64,000 bases of DNA, taken from contig OZ026601.1 of the NCBI GenBank assembly GCA_964020085.1, positions 1,075,001 to 1,139,000 on the forward strand, given 5' to 3'. The translations under genes were made by a program, and so were the position numbers. This document shows, piece by piece, positions 35,901 through 44,677 of this stretch (its first letter is position 1; every line of letters begins with the position of its first letter). Source of the stretch: Micromussa lordhowensis. Lineage: Eukaryota; Cnidaria; Anthozoa; Scleractinia; Lobophylliidae. The notes beneath the pieces are model-generated. The model saw nothing but the letters and a program-made list of their open reading frames with translations, was not told the DNA's origin and did no database searches.

Positions 35901-38900
35901 TATCAACTAGCCTACACAGCAATCGTCCTCGTGTGAAGAGCTGGCTACGCGCAAGTTGGAACGAAAGCCTACCACTCCCTGCTTAGTCGATTTTTTTTCT
36001 CGTTCCAATTTGCCCGCGGCCAGAATGCGGAAAAAACGTTCTTCGGTGTACGGGAACGCTTGCATTGTCACGCAGGCTACTGCTTAACCGATCAAAAGCG
36101 TTTTCTTGAGGTAATATTTGGATCACGAAGTTTGACACAAGATTTACAGCGTTGTGTTTGCAACTTGTTGGTACTTGTCTTTGTCAGGGGTGCCGTGCAC
36201 ATTAAAACTGCTAACTGATCTAAGAAAAGATCACCTTATGATCGCCACACCTAAGTCCTCTAACCCTCTGGTTTGTTAATGTTATCCAAGCCCCTGACAA
36301 TTTTTCTTCTTTATTGTAGAACCCATACGCCGCAGGTCGTGATAATGAGGCAGGAACTTCTAGTGAACAAGAGGGAGCCTCCGCAAGCGTGCTTAGAACA
36401 GAGTCCTCAGAGGAGGAACCACCCAGAGCCCTTTCAATAGCGTCCCTACGAGAAAAATCAAGGTAATGAGAATCCAGATTTGGATTATGGTTGCGAAAAC
36501 ATATTGCGTAAAATTCTTTTCTCCTAAATGCTAGGTTTATGCAGGAGCCCATCACTAGGAGCCAGCAACTACCCCATATTCCTGTCACGGCGTTTTCACA
36601 GACCTGTCTATTTTAAGCTTGAATTTACCGCGAATTCAGACTCCCGCAGGGACAACAGTGACAAATCATAAGCACGGACTTGATTCTTTAATTGACGTCG
36701 GCATTTTCACTGGAAGATTAAAAGGAAAAGCCGCCATTGTTTCCCTTACCGATGCGCGCTCGTGTAGAACGGAACTGACCTATTTTGCGGGAAAAGAAGT
36801 CTAAAAATAGACCGGTCTGTAAAAATGCCGTGACATAGGCTTAGTATTGGAGTTGCAAGCTCCTAGTGATGGGCTCCTGGTTTATGACTGTCGGTTCTAG
36901 CTTACGATTAGCTAAGAAGGCTAATTTTTTAATTTTGAAAGGAAGGTCAATCTGTCTTTCCAGCACGTCCGTTGTCGTCCTCACGTTTTACTTGTTACGC
37001 GTAAGATTTGGAAATAGAAGAGTGAGGTTTGGAGCACTGCTAAATGCTTTCGTGTCCTTGCCTTAGACCAACAATAAACTTACTTTATCAGTGTGTTTCT
37101 ACAAGCCATGTGTTAAATTGAGTACTGCCAAGCTGCTGCAGAAAGCTGAAAATATTTCTGCCAGACGCGCGAGTAACAAGCGGTAAGTTAGGCACCATTT
37201 TAACTGACCAGTAATGTTCCTAGTTGCTTAATTTTATGCAGCCGTGGAAACCGAGCATACCAACAGTTCCAACATATCTACCGACAGTACTCGCCCCCTT
37301 ACTTGCTTACCTACTTTCATCTCCCTTATTTAACTGGAAACCATATTTTCAGTGACCAGTTGCCCAAGGAGACTTCTCACAGGAGGAATACTCAGATGTC
37401 TCTTCTGTCTCGATCAAGCGATCTCACAAGATTTCGCCTCGCGAAGATTGAACCTGAACCCATGGTTCCACTACGCGTACAGTCAGTGGGCCCAAGGGAC
37501 TGGGTGCCACCGACACTTCAAGCAGTCAAGGCCTGGGGACAGATCGAGTTCCCCAAGGTAAATGATTGGAGATTAAGAAATTGAAACTTTTACAAGCGCC
37601 TGCGCAACGATTTGTCAAAATTGATACTTTCCTGACTTAAAAGCTAAATAGTGTTTCGACCTTTAGTTTCATGGACAGACTAGTACCCAGGCCTACCTTT
37701 CTGGATCACCTGATTTGTCGCTTATTTCATGAAGTCACCAACTCTGGCCGGCACGCAAGCGTTTTAGTACGTTTAGCTAGAGGGCTGTTTCATGAGTCGT
37801 GTTCTTACTGAATGAGACAAATTCTCCAAAACTACTTAAATACAAGGGTGAAAATCATAGCCTAGCCAGTGGTCACAAAATTCGTCCCGACGACACCAGT
37901 TGAAGTTCAATCGCTCCAGTAGAGGGTAAAGCAGGGCTGAAGCCCTATAGCTTCCGCGAAAAAGGTTTGACCCCCAGAACGACATCTAGAAATGCCAATA
38001 TATTGACTGACTGCAAGGTTTTGTAGCTCAGAAGATTTCTTGATGTCTTTTCCACACAGAATCCAGATGAACCGACTGTTAGTGAAGGGCGTGCAAATGA
38101 AAGTTTCTCCGGCAGCCAGGCTTCACTCGCCGGTCGCAAGAATTCCGTTCATTCGACAAAGCCAGAGACGGAACCAGTGGAATCCCAGAAAACATCTCAA
38201 GTAGAACTCGAAACAGAGATAGAAGATCCTAAAGAGACAGAGGAACCTGGAGAGCCAATCAACACTGGATCAGTTGATACAAGAGAGAGTTTGACACCAC
38301 AACAATCTGAAGATGAATTTTTGCTGTTCTCTAGTCAATTGTTCGAGCACGAAGATGAGGCATATAAAGAGTCTCTGATCTCAAGCCCTGTGCCAAGCAT
38401 TAAGCCTGCTGTATCTGGAGGTGAAACGCTGACAACTACAGTTCCTACAGCAGGCTCCAGTAAATCCCAAGATGCCGAGCCATCCACAAGCGCTGAAGAT
38501 TCAAATCCTTCTTCTCGTGGACTCTGGGATAAAGCTAGACAGTTGGCCTCACAAAGACGAAAATCAGGGCAGGAACACAACAGGGGGCTGTCCAACAACG
38601 ACGGTAAGATTACCACCTGTGTCACTTGCTTTAGTGGTCTGACACAAATCATTGCATATTATCAAGTCTGCATACGAGCCAAGTGGCCTATGAGGCTGGA
38701 GCTTATCCCGGTTTCAGTAGCATGATTCGACTAGGAGTAGTCCATTGCAGGGTTACTCTCCAGCATTAAATTCGTACCCATTTATACTTAAGACGTAGTC
38801 GAGGGTTTGCATAACTTTCGAGAATTCTCCCAACCCTCCGAGTGTTTAGATGAGGCTATATAAACACGGGAAAAGTGCTCTATTACTTTTATAAAATAAT

Positions 38901-39396
38901 TCTCAAAAATACGCGCGAATCTAAAACGTCACAATCGTCATTCTCTCATCTAAACACACCTAAAGACCAATGAGAGTGTACTGGCTCAGTTATTTTATAA
39001 GCCCGGGTGGTGAGAGGCACTGTAAGAGTCAAGTGTCTTGCCCAAGAATACAACACAATGTTCCCGGCCGGGGCTCAAACCTGGAGCGCTTGATTAGGAG
39101 GCGAACACACTAACCATGAGGCCAGCGCGCCTCCAGTGTAGTATACAGACCACTAAATATTGATTGTCATGAACCAATTCACCCGCAGATTCCTTACAAC
39201 TTCGTCACGCAGACAGATTTAAACAAGCTGATGAATATCGGATGGCGTGGATTACCAACATTCTCAGAGGATCTAAATCACGTGGTATGCAGCACTTCAA
39301 TTCCTTCGTTTGATTTTGCTTTAATTGTTTTTGTTGCTGTAGTGTATTTATCTCATTCATTTCATTGCTTTTCCAGACAATGAGAGTGACGCTTGA
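29950..39396 (+). CDS. Secretin-class (B1-type) G-protein-coupled receptor with long tail
   Basis: Exons: 29950-30047, 30721-30825, 31385-31515, 32034-32143, 32450-32567, 32646-32796, 32957-33029, 33529-33604, 34529-34614, 35065-35188, 35629-35730, 36320-36462, 37242 (or 37353)-37557, 38060-38603, 39189-39284 and 39377-39396. Phases agree throughout. The first three exons make a hormone-receptor domain with six cysteines and the CWP motif. Exon 4 is TM1. Then come TM2 (TIHKNLILAFILRHI), TM3 (ITWMLIEGIFLLRML), TM4, TM5 with a preceding CWAW, TM6 (KSAKAIIILISLLG) and TM7 (PLQGIMVCIFCVFLSSEF). No GAIN or GPS domain is seen, which separates it from adhesion GPCRs. Such receptors bind peptide hormones and usually couple to Gs. 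The tail after TM7 is about 370 residues, Ser/Glu-rich and much longer than usual. The ligand is unknown. The 5' end is incomplete. Confidence 0.9.
30296..30450 (-). repeat. Degenerate SINE-like repeat fragment
   Basis: Contains GTGCCTAAGAACACAACACA followed by a CCCCGGCC block. This is the same text as in the copies at 31040-31200 and 38999-39140, read antisense to the receptor gene. It looks like an old tRNA-derived SINE body. It lies in the intron between the first two receptor exons. Confidence 0.5.
31040..31200 (-). repeat. Degenerate SINE-like repeat fragment
   Basis: Shows the CACCGTGAGGGTAAAGTGTC block, an AACACAACACAA block and CGCTCGATCCGGAGTCC. It is a third relative of the 30296 and 38999 copies and lies in the same orientation. 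It sits in the receptor intron before the exon at 31385. Confidence 0.5.
32220..32415 (+). mobile_element. Repeat copy related to 16300-16625
   Basis: Contains TCACGCGTACGCTTACCAT, then GAGCATGGTATAATTTGGCT, and ends near CTTTTTAATAAA. The order matches the reverse complement of the element in DBF4 intron 5. An upstream piece with GAGCGCACGTTGGAC and GAGTTGGCTATAATTATCT matches the palindromic half of that copy. It lies in the receptor intron between TM1 and TM2 exons. Confidence 0.6.
33673..33788. mobile_element. Palindromic element in GPCR intron (first of three)
   Basis: ATTAAGGATTTACATTACTC at the left is answered by GAGTAGTGTAAATCCTTAAT at the right, with TATTTGAAAATTCT arms continuing inward. 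The arms are about 40 bases with few mismatches around a loop of about 35 bases. It directly abuts the next palindrome at 33789. Confidence 0.8.
33789..33942. mobile_element. Palindromic element in GPCR intron (second of three)
   Basis: AGACCAATTTCGATATATTA at the left matches the reverse complement of the right end, and the pairing continues through AAAATTCAG, GACCTCAG and GGGGAATAA blocks. The arms cover about 65 bases each. It starts on the base after the preceding palindrome. Confidence 0.8.
34131..34272. mobile_element. Palindromic element in GPCR intron (third of three)
   Basis: GATATATCAAACACTCGAGA at the left pairs with CTCTCGTGTTTGATATATTA at the right. The arms continue through GTGTTTCATCGGGAT and CCAAACACC. 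The arms are about 50 bases. It lies about 190 bases after the second palindrome in the same intron. Confidence 0.8.
36542..36878. mobile_element. Foldback element with CAGGAGCCC termini and 8-base target duplication
   Basis: The left arm (CAGGAGCCCATCACTAGGAG) is mirrored by CTCCTAGTGATGGGCTCCT at the right. Pairing resumes further in through TGTCACGGCGTTTTCACAGAC against GTCTGTAAAAATGCCGTGACA. GGTTTATG flanks both sides (36534-36541 and 36879-36886), a perfect 8-base duplication typical of hAT insertions. The element is about 337 bases and non-autonomous, and lies in a receptor tail intron. Confidence 0.8.
38725..39140 (-). repeat. SINE-like repeat split by a later insertion
   Basis: The right part (38999-39140), read on the minus strand, has a tRNA-like head (GGCCTCATGGTTAGTGTG, then GGTTTGAGCCCCGG) followed by a TCTTGGGCAAGACACTTGAC body. 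The left part (38725-38784) carries the continuation (CCATTGCAGGGTTACTCTCC, then CCCATTTATAC). About 215 bases of unrelated sequence between them look like a later insertion. The whole lies in a receptor intron. Confidence 0.55.
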
Positions 39397-40482
39397 ATCA
39401 TACCTGCAAGTCATTATCACGTGATCTGTCACGTGATCTCGTCGTTCGAATTCTCGGGGTCGCCATCGTCATGAGGCAAACGTCTGACACGTGGAGTGAG
39501 AAACGATGTCAAAGACGACCTCGTCTTTTAAACAAGCATGTTATATTAACATGATCTGAAACCTTGGAGTGGAGTCTTCAATATAAATCTGAAGACTGCA
39601 GCCTTCATCAAGGCTGGACAAAGTCCATGGATAATCTTGAAAGTGATGAGCAGAACTTTCAATATAATCCGTGATTCAACAGGTAGCCAGTGTAGTTCTT
39701 GAAGGGCAGACAAACCATTCAGTCACCACGCATCCAACCGATATGCTACTTACAACACAAAAACTAAAATGTTACGTCTTTCGTCCATGGCCATTTCAAT
39801 GAGACAATAATCAGTCCCGCCCCAATTGTAGAAAAAGAGGGAAGCAGGGAGCGCGGGGCTTGGTGGGTAGAGGATGAATACCAGTTTCTCGAGTGCAACA
39901 GGCCAAAGACTCCACACACACTGCCTGGGGATAAACCAAGTCTTTGACCAAATTTTTCACGCCATTTGTCAAACCTTGACTTGTCGACAGACACCTCCCA
40001 GATTCCAGACTAGGTGGGCTAGTAACGAGTGAGAGAGATTGAATTCCATCAGTCCACAACGATTATAAACAAATCGATAAATATTCATAAATTAAATAAT
40101 TTCTTCCGATCACCCGTACTTGTCGTCCCTCCTACAACAATACCATCCGCAACGAAGCCTACACTCATCCTCTAAACTCCTTTTTACTGTCCCTACTGTG
40201 AACTCTCTGACATACGGTGAACGTGCCTTTTCTTTTTCCGCACCTATATTATGGATTCTATTAAAAATACAACATATCTTCTTTAATTCTGCCCTCAAAA
40301 CATTCTTGTTTCGGAAATTTAATTTTTGATTTATTCTATGAGAAACTCTACCAGCTTTCATTTTTCATACAGTAATGTAAGCGCATTTAATGCGCCCAAA
40401 AAAACTTTATTTATTATTTATTATTGTGTGTAGAATTAACGTTTTAAGACTAAATTTCTCTCAGGATGTCTTCAAAGACTTA
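39397..40482. other. Downstream region of the GPCR gene
   Basis: Presumed receptor 3' UTR followed by intergenic sequence. Only a LINE tail at 40117-40400 (listed) is recognisable. No further gene is supported. Confidence 0.45.
40117..40400 (+). mobile_element. 3' end of a CR1/L2-type LINE, degenerate
   Basis: A short plus-strand frame (40120-40329) reads YHPQRSLHSSS, then TYGERAFSFSAPILW and SALKTFLFRKF. This is the conserved C-terminal tail of CR1/L2-clade reverse transcriptase proteins. The rest of the element is absent, consistent with the 5' truncation usual for LINE copies. The bases after the frame are AT-rich with a GCGCATTTAATGCGC hairpin, a typical 3' untranslated end. Confidence 0.7.
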
Positions 40483-40864
40483 GGCCCTGTCCACACTATC
40501 CCTGGGGAATTTGAAAACGGACGTTTCACGCTGAAAGCGCATTCAATTTTTTCCCTCCAAAATGCGGCAGAGGAACTTAAAAACGCAACAATCACTGGTC
40601 ATTTGTGTTTGAGAAAAACCCGGGCAGGGAAATCACATGATTTATCGTGACACCATCGTTTTCGAAAAGCTCCGTTTTCAAATTGTTTTCCGTCCACATG
40701 AAAACGAAAAGCCGGCGTTTTCAAATTCCTCCGGTTTGAAGAACGTTTTCGAAAAGCTTCGTTTTCGTGACGGATTAATGTCGACAGTAGCCCTAACCAT
40801 AGAAATAAACTAAGCTACGTTTTCAAATTTCTCCGGCCTAGTGTGGGGAGTACCGAGGGGGCCC
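40483..40864. mobile_element. MITE-like element, GGCCCTGTCCACACTA terminus
   Basis: The left end is GGCCCTGTCCACACTATCC. The right end, reverse-complemented, reads AGGGCCCCCTCGGTACTCCC and then CACACTAGGCCGGAG. The interior is dense in TTTGAAAACG and CGTTTTC words in both orientations. It is closely related in style to 24131-24488. It carries a small spurious frame. Confidence 0.65.
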
Positions 40865-40942
40865 TGACATTAAATGAGTACGGGGGGGACCTAACGTAAT
40901 GTTGGGAGTAGGGTGAACTATTTATCCCTGCTATTCATTTCA

Positions 40943-41546
40943 AAACAGTTTCCAGCACTTAGATTTTGATGTGTCGTTATAACCACTTTTTATCACTTGA
41001 TGCTACAAGCATAGTACCAAAAAACGCCCAATCATTGGTGAACACGTTATCATTTTCATGACGCAATAGGTTACCATAGCAACAGTAGGGCCTGCTAAAA
41101 ACACCCTTAATTACAGCTTATAATTCAAAAACGGCAAGGTGAAATTTTTTATCTTATCAAAGTTTGATAAACACGATAAGACGAACCTTTTGGCAACGTT
41201 CAAAAAAATTCTGTACATAGGGCTCAGAGCCATCTTAACTTTAAGGTGGCTCTGAACATAATCTTTTAAAACTCTCCCAAAAGTTGCATCTGATCAAAAT
41301 TTGATAAGATAAACAATGTCACCATGCCATTTCTTAATTATAAGCTCCTAAAGCTGTAATGATGGGTGTTTTTAGCAGGTGATACTGTTGCTATGGTAAC
41401 CTATTGTGTCATGAAATGAGAACAACGTGTTTACCAATGATTGGGTCGATTTTTAATACCATGATTATAGCATCAAGTGATAAAGAGTGGTTATAATGAC
41501 CCATCAAAATCTAACTGCTGGAAACTGTTTTGAGCCACCTAAAGCA
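40943..41546. repeat. 600-base long inverted repeat (two head-to-head copies)
   Basis: The left arm blocks AAACAGTTTCCAGCA, TATCACTTGATGCTA, CCCAATCATTGGT, ATAGGTTACCATAGCAACAG and CTGCTAAAAACACCC all return, reverse-complemented and in mirrored order, in 41340-41535. The centre near 41220-41260 has GGCTCAGAGCC and GGTGGCTCTGAAC. The right unit is bounded by GGTGGCTCTGAAC and GTTTTGAGCCACC, which are themselves inverted termini. The structure therefore looks like two copies of one element head to head, the left one truncated. Arms are about 280 bases. Confidence 0.75.
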
Positions 41547-42971
41547 TCCTTCACATGGAGTGAAAAATGTGAAAAGATGATTTTACCTCTTCAAAGACCC
41601 TTGTTTACATGGAACAAATGTTGTATTAAGGTAAACTAAATGAAATAAAATATATTTATCAACTCATCATCAGTTTAGAAAAGATATTCCTATACTCTCT
41701 TCTCCTCCCTGGACATCTTAAACATCCACACAAAAATTCATTAAATTTCACAGGACCTTCCTCTACAAAGCTATGAAGGCATCACTATGCTGATTGCATA
41801 AATTTCAACCACTAGTAAAAATAAGCAAGAGAATAGTGATATACTTCTCAATTCTCATAGTTTCACTATCTAACCACTCAAGGTTTTTATCGCCATGCAA
41901 CCTTCACAATCAAATCAGTTTAGTAGTGTATAGGTGAACCTCTCTACAAAAATTCTAGGGTAAAAATTATTTACTGGCCATTGTACAGAGGTGGCCTTTG
42001 TTCAGAGATTTCCATGACAGTTAAGTGATGTCTAAAGTCTATGGATCAAAGCAAGGGAGGGAAAAAATTCCTAGCCTTTGCATTGAGGTGGCCATTAGTC
42101 AAGGATTTGCATAAATTCTATCACTCACACTGTGTAGGAGATGTTTTAAGTCAAAAGTATACTTGATCTTTCTGGCAGAAGCTTTATCCATGCCTGTTCA
42201 TCATCTAAGAGACTGCAGCACAGCGGACAAATAGTCACCCTGTGGATATGCCACAGCTAATTCTCATTGACATTAGGGCAGATCTAGGGGGAGACTGCAG
42301 ACGGTGCACCCCCCTCCCTGAGATGACATGCGACTTCCTGATATAACTGGTATTCTGCAAAACAAAACTCAGTTACACCATTCCTTAGTGGTGCACCCCC
42401 TCCTAAGAAAAATCCTAGATCTACCCCTGCATTTCATTTTTGCTTTTTTGGATGGGGAACTAATGCTGTTCTGTCCTTGTTGAATTATCAGTCAAAGTTT
42501 TTGCCTGCCAGCTCAGCTTGAAATTAAAAACTTTTTGTCTCAAGAAACCTGTCCAAACAAAATGACAAATAGATGTATTTTGTTACCTATAAAGTGTTTC
42601 ACTGCGCACACAGTACGTTGACAGAATTGAATCTACCAATCACAACTAGCCAACAAATTGCTAGGCTGTGAATGGTGACTTCTGATCTACTGTGCTAAAA
42701 CGTCCACTAAAATCCCATCCACTCTAAGTATGACTGACAGAAAAGTATTGTGTACTTCGCAGTTGAGGTTTCGTCCCGGACATCACATAATGTTCAATGA
42801 AATCTGACCTGTAAGTCACAGCTTCTACAGGGGGCTAGCACAAATGTACATGGCTTTTCGAAAAATATCATGTCCAAGCAGGAGGTGAAAGTCATATTCA
42901 CAAGTCACTGTAGCATCCTTAGCAGCACTTAGTAACTTGATAAGACAGTAATTTCTCATCTCACTGCAGCT
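41547..42971. other. Intergenic region before MRPL43
   Basis: No gene seen. AT-rich unique-looking sequence, with C-rich phrases around 42300 and 42400 (GCACCCCCCTCCC, GCACCCCCTCC) that may be an old element. The MRPL43 3' UTR occupies the right end on the minus strand. Confidence 0.4.
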
Positions 42972-43558
42972 TTACTCGACTTTGTTTATGATGTGTTTTC
43001 TCAGTGAAGGAGGTCTGTTCAGAAATGGGTTCCACGTTCCTTGTATTGAAGGATTCTCAGTGTGCCAAAATTTTCTTAGTTTCTTTATTTCCTCTCCTGA
43101 TCCATTTCTAAGGCTTGTGACTGTTTCGTGCACCTTTTCAGGTGTCATTTTACTTGCATTGATCTCTTTGGTGTTACCGCTTACTAAGGATGAAATAAAG
43201 ATTTATAAGAAAATTATAACTAACTCATTAGTACACGCTACTTATTTTACCACAGAAATAACTTACTAAAATTTGCGATGATCGTGGGATGCTTTCCGTT
43301 TTGTTCTCTGACGTAAATGGCAATTCCAGGATTCTTCGTTGCAAAATCCACGATGTTCTTGTCGATGTACTCTCTGCAATCAAAACAACTGCGCGTGAAC
43401 ATCAGGGCTAAACTCGCTACTTTGCGATCAAATATTGGCTACTATAATTACCTAACTCCTCTACTGCCCCCTCCAGTTTTACAGTAATTAAAAGTGAGTC
43501 GCTGTAATGGTCGAACATAGCGACCTAACACTCTATTTGCTATGTTAACCTGCGCCAT
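42972..43558 (-). CDS. MRPL43: Mitochondrial large-subunit ribosomal protein L43
   Basis: Three exons on the minus strand: 43558-43452, 43373-43267 and 43183-42972, with matching phases, 141 residues. The start MAQVNIANRVLGRYV runs into PLQRLTF and SRGVREYIDKNIVDFA, which parallels human MRPL43 (LGRYVQQLQRLSF, then SRGAREFVEREVIDFA). The C-terminal block FWHTENPSIQGTWNPF is also diagnostic. The protein is a thioredoxin-like-fold component of the mitoribosome 39S subunit. The start lies in AAGATGGCGC, a YY1-like sequence often found at housekeeping starts. An in-frame upstream ATG exists (43675), but the extension is low-complexity and unlikely. A divergent plus-strand start lies about 250 bases away, suggesting a shared promoter. 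Confidence 0.93.
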
Positions 43559-43810
43559 CTTGGGAGGTCCAAGATCTTTCTGCGGTATGTACTTCGTATA
43601 AGGGTCATATTGTGTACGTTTCAACAAGTCGTGTTTTTGTTTTGTTTTTGTTTTTGTTTTTTTGTTTTGTTTCAATAATGATTTTTACAGCCACAGGGAC
43701 TCAGAAAAATTCAGCGCAATGAATTATTGCTTCGACATTTTCTGCTTCAAGAAATTTCAAACTGTTCATGATTCGCGCATTTAATTTGCGCAAGCAGTTA
43801 GCGCGACTTG

Positions 43811-43957
43811 ATGACGCAAAAGACCTGCAATCGTTACTTTTTGAAATCCTTGTTCCACAATAGAGCGCGCGACAGCAGTAGCAAACTGCTAGTTCAGTAT
43901 TCGGAGTCAGGAATATGGCCCCTCTCGGAGAACACTTCAGAGAAAGAATTAAGGCAG
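43811..43957 (+). CDS. Possible alternative first exon of the coiled-coil gene
   Basis: An ATG-initiated 49-codon frame (MTQKTCNRYFLKSLFHN at its start, TSEKELRQ at its end) finishes at a GTATTC donor at phase 0. The coiled-coil gene's second exon at 45911 starts at phase 0, so this exon could replace the 44678-44959 exon. It could also belong to a separate short transcript through the strong acceptor at about 44031, which stops after 23 codons. I do not recognise the peptide. Confidence 0.35.
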
Positions 43958-44134
43958 GTATTCTTTTTAGTCTTTTGCTTTAAAAATGAATTTTGCAAAC
44001 TGAATGTCTTTTTCTGTAACTCTTTTTCCAGTCGCTGCAGCTTGCAACTAGAGCTAATAACCAACATTCTTCCCAACCAGTCATTAGTTTTAACTTCATC
44101 TAATAATGTCCAACTTGGCCAAGGACATTTTTAA

Positions 44135-44547
44135 GGGCCTGATTACATGGCGAATTTCAGCCCGGGCTGAAATTCCAGCCCAGCTAACCGGGCTGAAATT
44201 TCAGCCCGGTTTCTGAAACAAATCCTCTATAATTCAAATTGTCGATTACATGGACATGAATTCAGCCCGGGGCGCAATTCAGCCCGGGCTAAGAATCCTA
44301 GCCCGGTTTTCAAAACCGGGCTAGGATTTTCAGCCCGGCCAAACGCGGCTGAAAATCCAAAAAAATACCATGTAATCGAAAAGGGATTTCAGCCCGGGCT
44401 GAAAAGTGATTCTCCGGAGGCTCTTCGCGCGCAATTTCATATTTAGCGCCAAGGCTAATATTTCAGCCCGGGCTGAAGTTCGTCATGTAATCGCAACAAA
44501 ATTTCAACCCGGCCGGCCGGGTTGAAATTCGCCATGTAATCAGGCCC
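44135..44547. mobile_element. GGGCCTGATTACATG element, copy 2
   Basis: The termini GGGCCTGATTACATGGCGAA and TTCGCCATGTAATCAGGCCC are perfect inverted repeats of 20 bases. Flanks are TAA on the left and TTA on the right. The interior is built from TTTCAGCCCGGGCTGAAA-type words with internal ATTACATGG and CATGTAATCG motifs. It differs from copy 1 at 29505 in filler but shares the terminus. Confidence 0.8.
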
Positions 44548-44677
44548 TTAGCTTTCTCCACCTTGGATCGTTAATTTGAATTACACTTTGCCTTCTCGCG
44601 CGCAAAACGTGCTTGGCGCCCAGGTTTCTCGCTTCTTTTTGTGACGTTTTCAAACAGTGACGACACAATCAGTTACC

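Noticed and set aside
37081..37192. Extra receptor exon ending ARRASNKR before a GTAAGT donor
   Set aside because: The frame looks coding, but no acceptor gives the phase needed after the exon ending at 36462.
44031..44103. Exon after the strong acceptor at about 44030 as part of the coiled-coil gene
   Set aside because: It joins in phase to the 43811 exon but reaches a stop after 23 codons, so it cannot lead into the main gene.
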